64,000 bases of DNA. Origin: Chrysemys picta bellii. Lineage: Eukaryota; Chordata; Testudines; Emydidae. Below the pieces are notes generated by a model that was not told the DNA's origin, ran no database searches, and was given only the letters and a program-made list of their open reading frames with translations. The DNA is taken from positions 52,419,439-52,483,438 of the forward strand of contig NC_088800.1 in assembly GCF_011386835.1 (NCBI RefSeq), read 5' to 3'. Every line of letters begins with the position of its first letter. Position 1 is the stretch's first letter. Made by a program: the position numbers and the translations under genes. Shown here piece after piece: positions 44,546-59,530 of this stretch.

Positions 44546-47500
44546 CATTCGGTTTTGAAACAATAACAAAACTTTAATATTTTCACAAAAAACAGAGTTT
44601 ATCAAAATGTCCACAAGGGGACAAATCCTGAGCTTTGAGGTCATTCTGAATCAGCCAGAGCACGGATTTGAAGTTAGATCTCCCACGTCCCAAGAGAGTG
44701 CACTCATCACTAAGCTAGAGAGAGTCAGTCACATGTATACACTAGTTAGAGAATTTCATTTGGACAAAAATGATACAGTGAGCTCTATTTGCAGCTCTTC
44801 TTCTGAAACTGCCAAGGAGTAGCACAAATAAAACCTGCTCACAACCACTTTGAGGCCAACCTTCTGTATCCCATTCTCCATCTCTCTTCCTCCAGAAAAG
44901 GCTTCCAATAAAAAAAAAAGGTTAACTAGAGAAGAAAAGCATCTGCACTGTCAAATCCACCAGTCTAAAATGATAGGACCAAGCTAGCAATCTCGTATTA
45001 CAAAGAAGTAGGAAGAGTTAAACTACTGGTTAGAGCACCTTTGCTTTTGTAGATGCAACACTGAGTTACAGCACTTTAACCTATCAAGCCTGGTTATCTT
45101 GGTACTTTATAAATTCCTCTTTTTGAAACCTTCTCCACACTTTCTGCTCAAGCCACCACAACCCAAGTACAGTGATCCAATCCCTGAAGAATATTAAGAA
45201 CCTCCCAAATACCTAGACATTCTTGATCCACTGGACTGTAAATTCTCTCAGGTATAATTTAAGTCATATTGCTACCAACACAATTCCAGAGATGCTCTTT
45301 CATTATTAGGTAGCTTAGCACGCAAGTAGGGGCCAGGACTTCCTGGTTCAAGTCTAAAGTGTCGGAGGAAAGGTAAATGTGTGCAGTAACACACTAACGA
45401 AAAGAAACAGAAGTCTTAAGACAAGACTGCCAGATTCCTGACCCTTTAGGTTAACAATACTCATGTGGCATACCACCTTTCAGGTGACAAACTTTAAAGA
45501 AACTGCCTTCAGAGCTGCCTTCAGGACCGGGTTCAGATTCCAAAGAGGGGAAAAGAAAAAAAAAAAAGAAAGACATGACTAATGGTAGATGAACTAAAAA
45601 GGCTGCTCAAAATGAAAATGGCCACCAAGCTAATTTTTCCCCAGGACATTAAATGCCAATGTCTGTACTTACAGAACAGCGGCAATAAGTTGACCTTTAA
45701 CTTTTCCATAGGACATCTGGATACAAAAGTTACGTATGCCACCACAACAGAAGATGGAATCTCAGGGCCTGTACAATGATCTGGAGCAAATCCATAGTCT
45801 AGGGCAGTCTATCTGATCCCAAGAGTATAGAACTGTCTTTGAGAAATGTACCTCAACCTGAGCAACTCAGCTCCATCCACAAAAAAGTTGGGCTAATCGT
45901 CATTCTAGTAGAAAGAGCTGTCAATCGTGACCTGAGCCATAGCTACAAATCACCCATCCCTCTGGCTGGTATTCAATGAGCATCTTTTGTGCAGCACCCC
46001 AGATGCATTTTGATACCATGTTAGCCTGCCCGTTGCCTCAAGAACCCTTCTCTGAGCAAGAAGGGGTGAAGTGGACAGAGCACTGTTAGCTCTTCTCTCT
46101 CCAGCAATTAGTGGAACTCTCTCAAGCACAGCTTTGGGAAGGAGTATTGAGTATTGAGACGCTGGATCATTGGAGTGTTTGCCTTCTATGCTAAGCCATA
46201 TGATTGAATGAGGTTGGTTAGCCCTTGCTTCTTGATCTAATAAGGAAACTTTTCTTGCAGCCTGCCCAAGCCCCAAGGAGATACTGGCTGTGCTCTAAAA
46301 ATACCTTGGAAATTAAAGTTGGAAACGCCAGACAAATGAGGGATTAAGTCAGTTTCACTCTGATGCTCTCACTAGCACTTCAGAGGACGAAAAAGTGCAA
46401 TCCCCTTCCATGGGTTGAAAATTTAAAAAATGCAGAAAGAGGGGCAGGTAAATGCAGCATTCCCATATTTCGACTACCTTTAAAGCAGTCTACCAGAGGG
46501 CTCTGAAGTGCTTTTACAGTGTGGACTGTCACTTGACAGATTCTTTCATTACTCACAGCTCCTCCGGATCTCATTTCCGCACTGTTATAGTGCCTTGAAT
46601 ATACGAAAAATATTAGGATAGTCAAAAGGAGACAAGCCGAAAATAAATTCACTTTAAACGGAATAGGTGCAGCTGTTTGGGTAAGCCTTCACATTTTCTC
46701 TGTGCTGTTTATTTCCTCTCCCCATAGACATAAGTGTACATATTAGGAACAAAGCACCCCTCATTACCTGCAGCTTCCACTGATCTGACCTGTCCACATC
46801 ACTTTGATGTAAAGTTCAACTCTAATTAAATCTGCTGACATTAAATAAATTATGCACAAAGCTGGTTTATGGAGTCATGTGCTGTAAGGAAGAGCGAGAT
46901 TCCAAGGTCATGTCCTGTGACCTTGTAGGTCTGGAATAAAGGGTTATTGCCTAAGAAAGCACTTTTTAAAAGAATATGCTGATAACATACTACAGAGACT
47001 TGATCTTTGTGGGTGTACAAGAATGTCCAAGCATACAAAGGGACTCCTGGATGAACTCAAGGCTTTCACTTGTTTAGTATGGTTGTTAAACTATGGAGTT
47101 TGAACCAGCCAGGAGAATAAATACTATTTGTTTACTTCATTTTAGGGTTTATGAGAGTGATAATCATTTCATCCAAGTATCTGCTATGAATCTGATCCTG
47201 GATGGAGGATTTAAAAAAAACAAACAAAAAAAACACCACACACAAGCAGACTTCCTCCAAGAGGCAGAGACATAGGAAGGTCCAGTGGTAGGTTAAATCG
47301 GACTGGAGAACCATAGCCTCTTCAGTCACACAGGTATAAACAGTATACCTGCTGCTCTTGTCTTCCTACCTTTTTTATTGTACTGGAGAGCAAAACTGGG
47401 GGGTGGGGGGAGCGACCATCTACATGCAAACATAGCAAATGTCTGCAGGATAGTAAAATGGGAATGTCAAGATAGAAACTTGACCTTTAGGAAGTTGAGA

Positions 47501-50500
47501 TGTTTCAGACTGAGCCCGGCTCTCTTTATTCCAAGTTCTTTGAGTCTAGAAATAAGATGGGGAATAGGTTGTATAAAATGGATGATTTCATTCATGTCCT
47601 GGCATTTCCATGGATTGCTCAAGATTGGGAATGGAACATAGGGGGACTGCACCAGGTTGTGAACTCCAGTCTAGACAGATTCCAGTCTGATGTTTGTCAA
47701 CTCAACCATGGGATCCCATATGCTTCAAAACCCACTGGCCTTGATACTAACTGGTCACTGGTACCAGCTCTGGGTCCCTCAGATGCAGGCCCCATATATG
47801 GCCCCACAGTCCAGCTGCCCTTGATCCCTAGACCAGCGTTCACTCCCAGTCAAGTCCATAGCTGCTTAGACATGTTTCCCCACAGTCCACCTGACTGTGA
47901 GCTCTGGTTCAGAGTTAATTCCTTAAGGGGTCTTGTGGCAGGAAAGCAAGGAACTCAGACTTTGCACAGGAATTCTTTAAGCACAGATACTTTACTCTTA
48001 ACAAAGCATGCTAAAGAGTACAAATCTTGGGGGGGGGGGGGGGGGAAGTCCAGTATCCCTCCCTCCCTCCCCTCCCCTCCGCTTTGATCTCTTCCCTCCT
48101 GTCAGTTCTGGGTTTGGTCAGCATCTCAAGGCTAGCAGTCTATCCTGCAGGTCATGGTGGTCTGCCTTTTGCTCTTTAAAAAAAAAAAAAAAAAGACCCC
48201 TCTTTCAAAACAGTTTCTGTCCCTTCTTTTGCTTATGTGCTTCCACTGGGAAAATTCTAACCTCCAGCCCCCCACCTCCCAGCACCTTCTGTGTAGAGAT
48301 AGTCAAAGTGAATGGCTCAACTGGTAGAAAACCCATTGTTCCAGCAGGAAAGAGTCATTTGTTGTTGATGACCCCAGATTGCTCTGTACCAGCTTCTCAT
48401 ACATTTGTGTGTCAAGACCTCACTACAAAACAGATGCTCCAATTTACATTGAAAGTTACAATACAAAGTGGAGTGGCAGAAAACAAATGACGTTCACAGA
48501 ACAAGAGGAGTTCACAATTTGACACAGGCCCAATCCATGACAAGCTGTGCCTGTGATTCTTGCATAGCTTCACAGGAGACCCTTTCCGGGCAATCTCCAA
48601 TGACCTCATTTGGATCAGAATTATAGTGGTCTTTTCCTCTCACACTGAAGGAGCCTGCCACCAGTCAGGGGCTTAACTCCAGGCAGTGCTGGCTAGGAGT
48701 CATGCAGATTGCTCTGCTGCAATTCAGGACAGCGACTAACCTCACTTCAACAACCTGCACGTATTCCCACTTGCAATGTGGCATTTTCTCCCATCATACT
48801 TCAAGGACTGCTTCCATTTGCCCCATGATCTCTATTCCTTTCCATAGTGTCTGGCAGGATCCAGGATTGTAAGTCAACTTTTCCAATGACTCTGAATAAC
48901 CTCAGCTTTCCATAAAGTTTTCCATTTTAGTGCTCAGAGAACAGGGAATTGATTTGCTTGAGCAACTAATCTTAAGGGCAAAGCCCCACATACCTGTGTG
49001 AAATAGATTTGTGTCCCCCACATCTTTTTCCAGGGAGAAGTTCTTAGGCCGTGGGATTTTTGTATTGGGAGGGACCACATTTGCAATATTGCCCACCATA
49101 ATTAGCATTGGGTAGCAAAGCATGGAGACCGTATGTCACATGGTGTCCATAGATTTTGTTTTTGTTTTGTTTTATTAATTTGTTCTGCTTGGTCTGATGT
49201 CATCTGAGTTCTCTCATGCCCAAGAGAGGGGGCTAAGGGGATGCTGGCCTCAACTTGGCTGCCCATGAAGAGTCTGTCCAGTGCAGAGGCCACTTTTTTA
49301 GTGTAAAGATCTCCCCTACTTAGAAATGGTGAATCCCTGACCACCAGGAAAGATAGTCATGTTCACCTTTTGTAGTGAGGGCTAGCAATATAATGGGACG
49401 AATCCAAGGCTGCCTGTATTCCTGGAGGAAGAACTGATGGCGGCTGTGAATCAGGCCTCTCAGAACATGACTGCAATGCTGGCTCTGAGGGGGATGGATG
49501 CACACTCCATAAATAGCACCTCTCCTTCAGAAGAGCTCTGGGTTTCTGAGGCACACAATGCAGGTCCTACAGTGAGGATATGCAACAGCAGTTCCATGAG
49601 CAATACTTTGGAAATAGCATTAACTTAAATAAAAATCAAAACACTCTCTCCTTTGGTAGTAATTTTAAGAAAGTCAATAAACACATTTAGTGTGCAAGTG
49701 GAGTGTTTTTTTTTTAAGTGTAGTTATAAATAAAGCAGGCACCAAAACATACCAAACGTTCCAGCCACATTCCAAGCATACCTTCAGCAGTGCCCATAAG
49801 ATGGGTAGGGCCATAAATATTCCCAAGCTTCGGTCTCTGGGCTGTTTCATTGGGCCTCTGACAAACTAAGGCCTTCTCTAGAAACATTTCTAGATCATGT
49901 ATCACTGTACCATCTACACATTGTCAAATGTCAAAAACATTGCTCCCTATTGACTTCAAGCCAATGGGGAGGAGAAGGAAGAATAGTTTGGCTGCGTACA
50001 AGAACAGAAACACCTGATCTAAGAAGTGTGACATGGCAGGACTTCTCATTCTAAAAGGAGTTGATCAAGTTTTCTGCATCAGTTTTTGAATGGTTGGTTG
50101 TTTGACCTTGATCACACATCTAAAACTTCATTAATACCATAGACAAGGTGGTGTGGGGAAAGGGTCTTCAGCAATCCCCCTCACTGTTGAGTTATCAAGT
50201 CTCTTATTCCAGTAATTGTAAAATGATAGATCATGCTGGCAGCAGGCAGATTGCAGTGCTATTCTGTAGTAGCACTGCAAGCTAGCTACAGGTGCACAGA
50301 CATAAACCACTTCTCTAGAGGGGTTTATCCTACAAAGTGCTGAGCACCACAAATTCTGGAAGCTGCCTCACAGGATCAAACTCCAGGTCAGTTAAGTTAG
50401 GGAGGCCTAAATGAGAACACAGCATTGGGAAAAGAGAATCAGGGGACTCACCTGAGAGAAAAGTTACTACATATGAAGCTGAATTACTCATATAAAAAGA

Positions 50501-50659
50501 ATCAGGGCCTCTTTAATGCTACAAGGTAACCTCACATTCTGTGCTGGCAGATATTTTGCCATTTGGAAACTAAGATCACAGAATTATCAAAGTTTTAGCA
50601 GAACTGCTCTTTCTGGAATAATCATCCAACAATTTAAGGACCTTTGTCTACTGGAGAGA

Positions 50660-50690
<31 letters not shown>

Positions 50691-51216
50691 AACATTGTCA
50701 AAGTTTTACAGGGGAAAAAAAAAAAGTCCACAAACTTTAAAGCTACCCAAGATATTTTCCAAAAATATTTAAATAAAACAGGTTTATAAACCAAGATAAA
50801 AAAGTTTCCTGTGTTTTTAAGATAAAGGCATAGGTTTTTACTTTTGAGAGAAGTACTGCACAGAATCCTTGAGGGTGACTTGCAAAGAAAAATAAAGTTG
50901 GGTTTGTAACTTCTTGTTGTTGTGGTTCTTTTTGGATGTACACATATGGCCTAAAAGGTTTTCCCCTCCTGGGCAGAGTTTATTGTGTTTGTTATTTTAC
51001 TTTCAAAAATAAAAAAGAAGAACAATTCTTGTCTTCCTCTTCTTGGTGGAGAACTCCCTGAAGAACGCATTCTCAGCTCTTAATAGAAGTAAGGAGGATG
51101 GTTAGTATTTCATAAAGAGACCTTTTCTCACAAATGATTGACCAGTGTGAAACCCAAATGCATTTTGTAAGTGACTAAAAGTCCCTCTCCTTTGCACAGA
51201 TTTCACTCTACTTGTG
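44546..51216. other. Long intronic stretch, nothing firmly recognised
   Basis: Simple repeats only: 17 G at 48029-48045, A run at about 48179-48194, (CA)n at about 50661-50687. The block 47640-48600 has low-grade repeat character but matched no family I know. Confidence 0.5.
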
Positions 51217-51224
51217 ATGTCCAG

Positions 51225-51392
51225 CAGGGGGCTAGTCCATTGGGGGCCCTAAGCAGGAATATTTTTGCTCCTCCCTCCCCAAATACTAAAAACAGGCAAG
51301 TTCTTATAATAAAAAATAAGTGGGGTGCCCCCCTTGAGGAGCTCAGAGCCCTAAGTAATTGCTTAGTCTGCTTATGCCTAGCGCCGGCTCCA
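51225..51392. mobile_element. Short hAT-like MITE
   Basis: Flanks ATGTCCAG (51217-51224) and ATGTCAAG (51393-51400) match at 7 of 8. The left end CAGGGGGCTAGTCC is typical; the right end GCGCCGGCTCCA is worn. Confidence 0.6.
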
Positions 51393-51400
51393 ATGTCAAG

Positions 51401-53683
51401 CCTCCTAAATATGTAGCTTTTGGAGCATCTTTCAGGAAAAGGTGCAGCACAGAAGATGCAAATCGCAAATGTAAATTAGGAGCTGGAAGGACAAGTGGCT
51501 TCTTTTACGCATCATAAAAAGGACACACACCTAGTTCTCCCCCCCCCCCCCCCGACAAGTCCCAGCAACAGTTCCAGTTACACAATATTGATTAGGACTA
51601 GGTTTGCTGCTCCTAATGTAACATGAGAAATCAAGGGCTATAAAAATTGTACTAACCAATTGCTTTTGAAATTAACCAAAATGATATACATCTTCCCTAC
51701 AGTTTCAAAATTCCTCAGCTTCCAATGCTTTGAAAATGTCAAGATGGATTCTTTTTTAATCTTCTGCTACATTAATTTCAACTTCCTCACCAAAGTTTGT
51801 ATTTAAAATTACCTTTTAAAAAGTGTTGTGTTAAGCATTTTGGTTTCCTTATTTATTTATTTGTCTCCCAAGAGATATTTATTCCTTTTTCTAAATCAGA
51901 TCAATACGTGGTTAGATTATCTTTAATATCAGACTAAACCAGAGAGTTTTAAAAGAATGCAATTAAACTCTTTCAAAACATTAAAGTCACTAGCCAACAA
52001 TTAAGTGCTGCCTCTAATGTAGCATAACACTGTAAAACAGTACTGTAAAACACTTCTTTCCTTCCCCATTCAGTTAAGCAGTTACATAACCCTCAACTAC
52101 AGTAGAGATGAGAACCAGTTTCCCACGCTGAAACTAATGCTATCTACAGGGGGAAGAACCAAACTAAACCAAACAGTGTGTTCAGACCAGCAGCTGAAAG
52201 GGACATGAAAGCATCACCCTTCAGTTCACTTAGTTAGATCTTCCTTTTTGAAGCAGTAAAACCAGTGAGGTCTTAATTGCACATTAATGAGAAATAGGGA
52301 GAAACGTTAGTTGAAATGAGGGTGACCTCAAGAGGTTCGTAACAATGCAAGAGGAAGTGGAGCATTTTTAAACTCTGTATTTAATTAGAAATATGCATGA
52401 AAAAAGTTTGCTTATTTTAAAATGAGTGTTATATCACTCCTTTTTTCAATGAGTATTAAAAAACATTACTTAGTGAAATCATACTAGTTGTATCATTTTG
52501 TCATTGAGCATCAGGCAAGCGACAGTTGAACGCCTGTAGTTCTCTCTGCAGGATAGTACATTGCTGTACAGTTTGTTAGTGGCATGTGCTGTCACACATC
52601 AAGCAGTTCTAATTAGATCACATATGATTTGTAAGTCAGTGAGATGCCACATACCTGTTAGAGGAAAAGGACGGACCTTTATGAACATGCCATACTTGTG
52701 TGGGCTCACACCATATCTATTTATCTGCACTTTGGAAAAGAGAGTAAGTATAACACAACGACACGGCAATGCAGCATATTTCCCAGAGGCCTACAGCCGT
52801 AATCTGAACTACCATGTTGGACACCCATATTCAGAAGCATTGTTTAGCCAATATAAATAGCAGACCAGCTAAATGAATTGTTAAAAGTTAGGTTTGCACC
52901 TTCCCTAACTAGGTTTATAAGTCAGTAATTTGTTAAGGTATTTGGTGTTGCAGAAGGCATCCAGAGATCCCTATGCCTGCCCGAGAGCCAGTTTCTATTC
53001 TGCTGCAATTATAGCTAATTAATTAATCTTTAAAATATCCTCAAGGGACTGGATCTCATTACAGTGAGAAGTGATGGTCAATTATGACTGAGCAAGGCAA
53101 GATTTGTAAGTGGTGGTATTTATCTATAATTGCCAGGGTAGTGCACTGCTATTTGCGTTTTTTAGAAAAGCCACAAATAGATCAGAAGCAAAGCTGATAG
53201 TTGTGTCTGTTAAAGCTTTTTCTGTAAAGGTCTAGCATAAATAATGCTCAGCTGGAATGTCTTCTGCAGCTTGGAGAAAAAACAAGTTATTGCATGTATG
53301 TCAGATCATACACTGTCTCTTGTCACTTTAATCCTGAAAATGTTCAAAACTGCAAGGAAGAAAGATCCCTCAAACCAACAGGAAAGTTAATTAAAGACGA
53401 GGAATGATGTAATCAGTTCTGTTTTGTTCCAATCTCCCCCTATGCCAAAGGAGACTGAAACCTACTTCTTGAGACTAATATGAAAAGACAATGGAGAAAG
53501 TTGCTCACTTCACACTAATTTGTCAGAAGCTCCAAGGAAACAAAGGGTGGGATGCATTCTAGAACTGAGTGGAATGAGCATCTGACATTCAATCCACTTG
53601 GTCATCATGCTTGAAATAAAATCAGGTCAGTTTAAAAAAAAAAAAAAAAAATACAAAAACAGAAGTCAACAAAACTCAGCATT
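51401..53683. other. Intronic sequence, simple repeats only
   Basis: A 15-C tract lies at 51539-51553 and an A run at about 53633-53650. Confidence 0.5.
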
Positions 53684-53691
53684 ACCTCAGA

Positions 53692-54098
53692 CAGGGCCGG
53701 CTCTAGGCACCAGCAAAACAAGCTGGTGCTTGGGGCGGCACATTTTTAGGGGCGGCATGGCCAGCGCCAGAATGCCGCCCCTAAAAATGTGCCCCGGACG
53801 CCCTAGCTCACCTCCGCTGCTGCTGCCACGGCGCGCGAAACAGCTGATTCGCGCGCCGCTACTCACCCTCCCTCCCAGGCTCTCAAACCTGGGAGGGAGG
53901 GGGAGACCCCGAGCGGCCATTTTGCGCGTCGCTTCTTCCCCTCCCTCCTAGGCTTGAGAGCCTGGGGGGAGGAGGCAGGGCTGGGGATTTGGGGAAGGGG
54001 CAGAGTTGAGGCGGGGCTGGGGGTGGGGTAATTAAATAAGGGGGGGGCGGCCAAAATTGTTTTTGCTTTGGGCGGCAAAAATCCTAGAGCCGGCCCTG
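53692..54098. mobile_element. GC-rich non-autonomous hAT element, 407 bp
   Basis: Ends CAGGGCCGGCTCTAGG and CCTAGAGCCGGCCCTG are perfect inverted copies over 16 bases. Flanks ACCTCAGA and ACCTCTGA match at 7 of 8. Frames inside are filler. Confidence 0.9.
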
Positions 54099-54106
54099 AC
54101 CTCTGA

Positions 54107-57100
54107 GGCCAGTCCAAGTTAATCAGTGATTGGAACATGCAGCCTCCCTTCCTCTTCTCTCTCCTGGGGGGGGGGGGGGGGGGGGGGAGAGATATGAAAT
54201 CTTAGTTATTTAAGAAGTCAACTTTCAAGTCCATTTTTCCCGATTTAGCAAGACAAAGGCTGTCTTGGCACATGTTGGACATTTGATATATGTTACCAAG
54301 TTCACTGGTTTTGTACAGTGAATTACATGAATTACATTAATTAAAAAACATTCTCTTCCAGGTATCATGACTAGCCATTCACAGAATCACTCTCATTCAA
54401 ATGCTGACACAGGAAGTATTCGGACTTCCACAGTCTGAAGGTGTGTGCAATGTGTCAGGAAGGGAGTAGATATACAGTAAAATTCCTTGCCTCTAGGTGA
54501 AAACCCCCACTAACAACACTGTGAAGTATTCAAGGATAAGAATGAGGCAATTTGTGGAATATTCCAGCTTCTTTCAAAAGTTCTATTTAAAAGAAAAAAC
54601 AAAAAGGAAGAACTGCATTTAAAGTTAATCAGGAATGGAGACTGAACCAAAAAGCCAGGCAGCTGACTAAATAAGTATCCTGTATATAGGATAAATATCC
54701 TACCACTACTAAAGCAAGGACATTTTTATAAGAAGAGAGCCATATGGATTGGGAGTGTTAAAAAAAAAAAAAACACACACACACACTTCAAAACCTCAGA
54801 TTTCAACAGGAAGCAAAGACTGGAATCCAAGCCAAAGTACATATACAATTGTAAAAAGAGGTGGCCAACACCCCTATAAGCCAGCTGAAACAAAAAACCA
54901 TGTATTCCCCCCTCCCAATCAAAAACCCACCAGCAGACAAAACTGATTTATTAGGTCTAGTAATCTGCTGACAGCTGGCTTTCTTTGAACCTCATAGGAT
55001 TTACACTCTCCTTATGCAGGGTTACACACATTTATTGAAATAGGAACAATGCAGGAAACTTGTGTGTGCTTCATCATCATCAAGAAGACTGCAGGATAAA
55101 GCTATGTAGTAGATGAAAGTAAGGGGGTGGGCGCAGTTTCCTACAGTTTATCTTGCTGAGGAATATCCTCAAAGTATCAGAGATGCTGTGGTTTCACTCC
55201 ATACACAAGGCTAGTTTGAGAACAAAGTTTTCATTGTGTCTTTTATAGTAGATAAAGTTTAAACGTGATTTCTAATTTCTCTATAAAGTTTATTTTATTA
55301 AAACCACAAAATTTCATACATTAGATTAATAAAAAAAATATGTAAAAAGGGCTGATTGAAGACAGCTTCTTAGAAAAACAGCCGCCACACTGAAAGAAAA
55401 GGACCCTTTAATCATACTGTTTAAGGAAGACAGACATTCTTGTTTTCTTGCCACCCAACTCTCAATGCCAAACAAGGCACGCTCCGTGAGCAGGCACTCC
55501 CTGCTGTCAAATATATTAGTTTGGCCAAACCAGTTTGAAAGTTGAGCAAGTTCTCCTCCCAGTTATAGCTTCTCTTTTTGCAGCAGTTTCAGTTTAGAGT
55601 CAGAAAACTCTCGGACACCAGAAAGCTCTCAAAAGCTTTTATGGTTTAACAGTTCACAAGTGCTCCAGTGCTGCACCCCTTTGCCCAGCCTGAAATGGTT
55701 AAAGCAAGGTCAATCAGGATCATATCAAAGTCTAGAGGAGAGCAAAAAATTCTCAAAGCTGGAGTGTAAACTCTTCATGGGCTTTTAGATTTGATTTTTG
55801 AAAAGCAACAAATAACTTAGTAAAACATGGAGGGGCCAGATAAAATCCACAATCCAAATCCAACGCTTCCTCTAGCTTTAGTTAAATTCCCTTGCAACAA
55901 GACATCCATTTCCACCACTGGTAGTCCTTCTGTAGCAGTGAGCAAGTCTGTAAAAGGAAAAAAAGTTCTAGGATAGAAACAAAATTACAATCCCCTCCAA
56001 ACCAGGACAAACAGCGATAAGAGGAAAGGTTGATAGAGCTGATCCCTAAAATGACTGTAATAAAGCTGACATATGGTTTCCATATTTTAATCTTGAAACT
56101 AGTGGGAGTATAACAATATCTAGTAACAACTGTGGAAAAATACTGCTCCCAACATATGAATGGAGAAGAAAAGCCTTTTGAAGAAGGATAACCAAGTTGA
56201 CAGCTAGAACATAGGACACTAGATAGCATGAGTAGTCTGGGAGTTTTCACTCCCTAATCATATTCATAGAATCAGAAATAATGTCCTTCAGGTGGGATTT
56301 GCTTCACCGCCCACAGAAGAATTTCCACCTCTCAATCCATGAAACTTGACAGATCCACCACAGCCAAAGGCCTGCTCTAGACAAAACAACTCCTGCGAAA
56401 GCCAGGTCAATACAAAACACAAAAGAACTTATCCCTTTTCATAGATCCTATTATCACGCGCTCTTTAACATGCCAAGTAACTTCACAAATCTTGACTATA
56501 AAAAGAAACCTATCCTATAGTGGATACCACAGAGGACAGAGTTGTACCTCAGCATTTATGGGCATGTAATAGAGACTTATCTGGACAACTAAGTGGGATA
56601 AACATCAGAAGCATGAAATCAGACCACCACCTAACATGCTCATCACACCACTTACTGAAAGTCTTCTAAACTTAGGCATGGGGTGAAGCAGGGCATTCCT
56701 ATGCAGCAGTAGAAATATAGGATAAGACATTCATGAGCTTTCTTGCTGAAAGGAAGCTTTGGAGCTCACAATGGAGACTAACTTGCCCCTTCCTAAAAAA
56801 TTGAGGCTGAGTTAATTACAAACATACATGGGAAACTTGGGGGTTAAAAAGAAAAAGATGTTTAATGACTGGGACAACTAGATAATTTGAATGATTTCTT
56901 GCAGAGAAATACTCTGGTTCAATCAGAAGTCCAGAAGTCCACGTGAACAATCAACCCTTTCAAACCCCTGTTGTCTAGATGAGCAATGTAACAGTGTAGA
57001 GAGACCTGACATCTTACTACACCTGCAGTGACTCTGAATCGAGATTTTAAAATTCCATACTATGCTAACTTTATTGAGAGGAAAATAAGTTACTCAGTCA

Positions 57101-58814
57101 CAAAACTCACCCTCCAATTTGTCAACTGCCAACATTCCCAATTCAACCTAGAATGGGAATAAAGTTGTTCTGCGTCTTACATTTTCCACCAGTAATAAAA
57201 ATTACTGAGTGAAGGAGACATCTATTTATGTATAAGATAATTGACTCCAGTTCCCATAGTTGCACTGGTTCTGCAAGTGCCAAGGCTAGTAAAAACTTGG
57301 TTTGGTCAATAAAATAAGCAGATATGATTCAGAGACCCCCCTGGGAGCAAAATTACAGAGTATGACAATACCATTCTTACACAGTCAATTCTGTCTAGAG
57401 CCATTCTTCCAGAATCTCCCTCCTTCCAGCATCTTCAGAAAGTTTTATTGTTCACTAAAAACTGTGTCCAGAGCAGACATCTTGGACAAACAGAACATCC
57501 TCCAGAATCAGAAAAGGTCTCTGGAATAATGAGTAAACAGAGAATAAGCTGATGCATAAGTTTAGATGGACTATATAACCTAAAAGACCCAGGACTTCAG
57601 GAAGGAACAAGATCCTAGTGGGATCAAGACCTTCAAACATCCCTAGGGGAAAAAATTGCAAACACAGTATTTAAGAAACTAAAATCTGTTTTATTTTCAT
57701 GAGTAAACACAGAGGAAGCATCATACCTCAGATCCCAGGTGGTAAACAGTGATACATACGCAACACCGAGAAGCAGATGCCTTCTGAAACAGACATGCCT
57801 GCAAAATCTTCACAACAACTGCTTGCATCTTTCAACTCCCTAGGCAGATGGTAAGTAGCACAAGGGAGTCAGACAAGCCACCCTACTTTCTCAGTTAAAA
57901 GACAGTTAGAACATTAACCTCAAACACATGCAGCCATTCACAAACGAGAGAGTGGATGAAGTGCAATGGTAAGAATTTTTGGGAAGGGATACCATCTCCT
58001 TAGAATCCACAATTCTGTTGGAAAATTGTTTATCTACTATTAATATAATCATCTTGGATGTTAAGACACTTAATGAGTAGATACAAAAGTATTGCCTTTC
58101 TCCCCCCCGCCCCCCACAGTTTATTTTGTGCATTTGGCAGCCCCACATCACTCACCATTGTTTGTGTGGGTCTTTCACACAGCAACTGAGGAGAGAAAGA
58201 TTTTTAAAATAAGAATAGGCAAATATAAACTGCCAAACCACAAAAATTGATAGGGGGATTGCAGGGGCAGGTATAAGACTTGAAACTACTTCACGCAATT
58301 TTTTTTTAAGTGACTAGTTTTCAAGTTGTGTGTGTTTAATCCAACTTCGTAAAGATCCATTTAAGTTTATAATAGTATATAAATGATTAATAAGAATAAT
58401 CCTAAGCCTGACAGATCTCTGTAATTGCTACTGTACATTTTTATTTGCTCTTACTTGGAGAGCAAGTCATTTTAACAATTGCATCATTGCCTTATTGTCC
58501 AAATGGAAAGAAAAAAACAAAACTATGTAACAGTGCTTCTGGTGGCTATACTGTGCCCAGTCTCGACAGCTGGCTGCATCATTTCATCCAATGATCTTCA
58601 GCACTTCACTAGGTAGAGTGAAACTCAAAAAAGTTCTCTCCGTTGAGTTCACCATGGTCCCACTAAGCCTGCCAATACCATGCATAATTACACTCCTCTC
58701 AATTTCACCTTAGGCACTGAGTAGCAAAGGCAGTAAAAGCACAAGGTGCTGACGATGCCTCCAGTCCTTCATTCTGGAGCTGCCTTTGTCCTCCATTTAC
58801 TCCTGTCTCCCTAG
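54107..58814. other. Intronic sequence, simple repeats only
   Basis: A 22-G tract lies at 54166-54187. No exon or repeat family could be supported. Confidence 0.5.
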
Positions 58815-58945
58815 GGCCTTGGCTACACTGGCAATTCACAGCGCTGCATTTGCTGCGCTCATGGGTGTGAAAAACACACACACACACACACCGAGCGCAG
58901 GGCTGCAAGCTATTCCCCTGTGAATCCGCAAGTGTAGCCAAGGCC
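58815..58945. mobile_element. Harbinger-like MITE, 131 bp
   Basis: Ends GGCCTTGGCTACACTGGC and GCAAGTGTAGCCAAGGCC; same terminus as the transposase-bearing remnant at 15451-16273. A (CA)n run sits inside. Target duplication is not visible. Confidence 0.75.
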
Positions 58946-59528
58946 CCCTGATATTGGCATCTTTCCTTAGCAGACAATAAAAAGGACAAATTTCTCTCCC
59001 ACCACTATCAAAACCCCTCTGACAGGAAGTCATCAAGGGATAAATGCTTGGGGACAGGCTGAAGGACAGTACATTTAAAATTAATTTTGAAAAAGCAAAA
59101 GGAGAATTTCCTTCCCTCTGTCACATTACTGCTATATGTCTAAAGAACTATATTCATTACAGTTTCTCTATACCTTTAATTTTCAATGCTGGCCTGGGGG
59201 CTTTGGACTTTGCTACAATTGGTGGCTATCCTATTAAAGTCATCAAGTTAATAAAGCATGTAGGCTGCAATTTCAATCACACCATTAAGTGCTTCAGTCT
59301 AGAGATCCATTTGATTGCTAATCCTCAAAAGAATTCTAGAATTGAATAAAGGAACCCTCTCTTCACCACATTGTCATTCATCAGGGCTGTCAGACCACAA
59401 AATGACTAGGTTAAGCAAGTCTCTATAGTCTAGTGAGTTTCAGTTCGATATGTAGCATACCCAACAGTAAGAGACCAGCATGATTTTTTTGTTTGTTTTT
59501 AAACTGCCATTTATCATGATATATTAAA
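58946..59528. other. Intronic sequence, nothing recognised
   Basis: No supported feature. Confidence 0.5.
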
Positions 59529-59530
59529 TA

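Noticed and set aside
45533..45745. Possible exon with donor-like GTAAGTACAG on the minus strand near 45666
   Set aside because: The upstream sequence gives no conserved protein and does not match RAB11FIP3 as I know it.
47500..48087. 195-codon plus-strand frame
   Set aside because: It runs into a poly-G tract and C-rich low complexity, with no recognisable motif or splice sites.
54772..54785. (CA)n runs as regulatory sites
   Set aside because: Ordinary microsatellites; no evidence of function.
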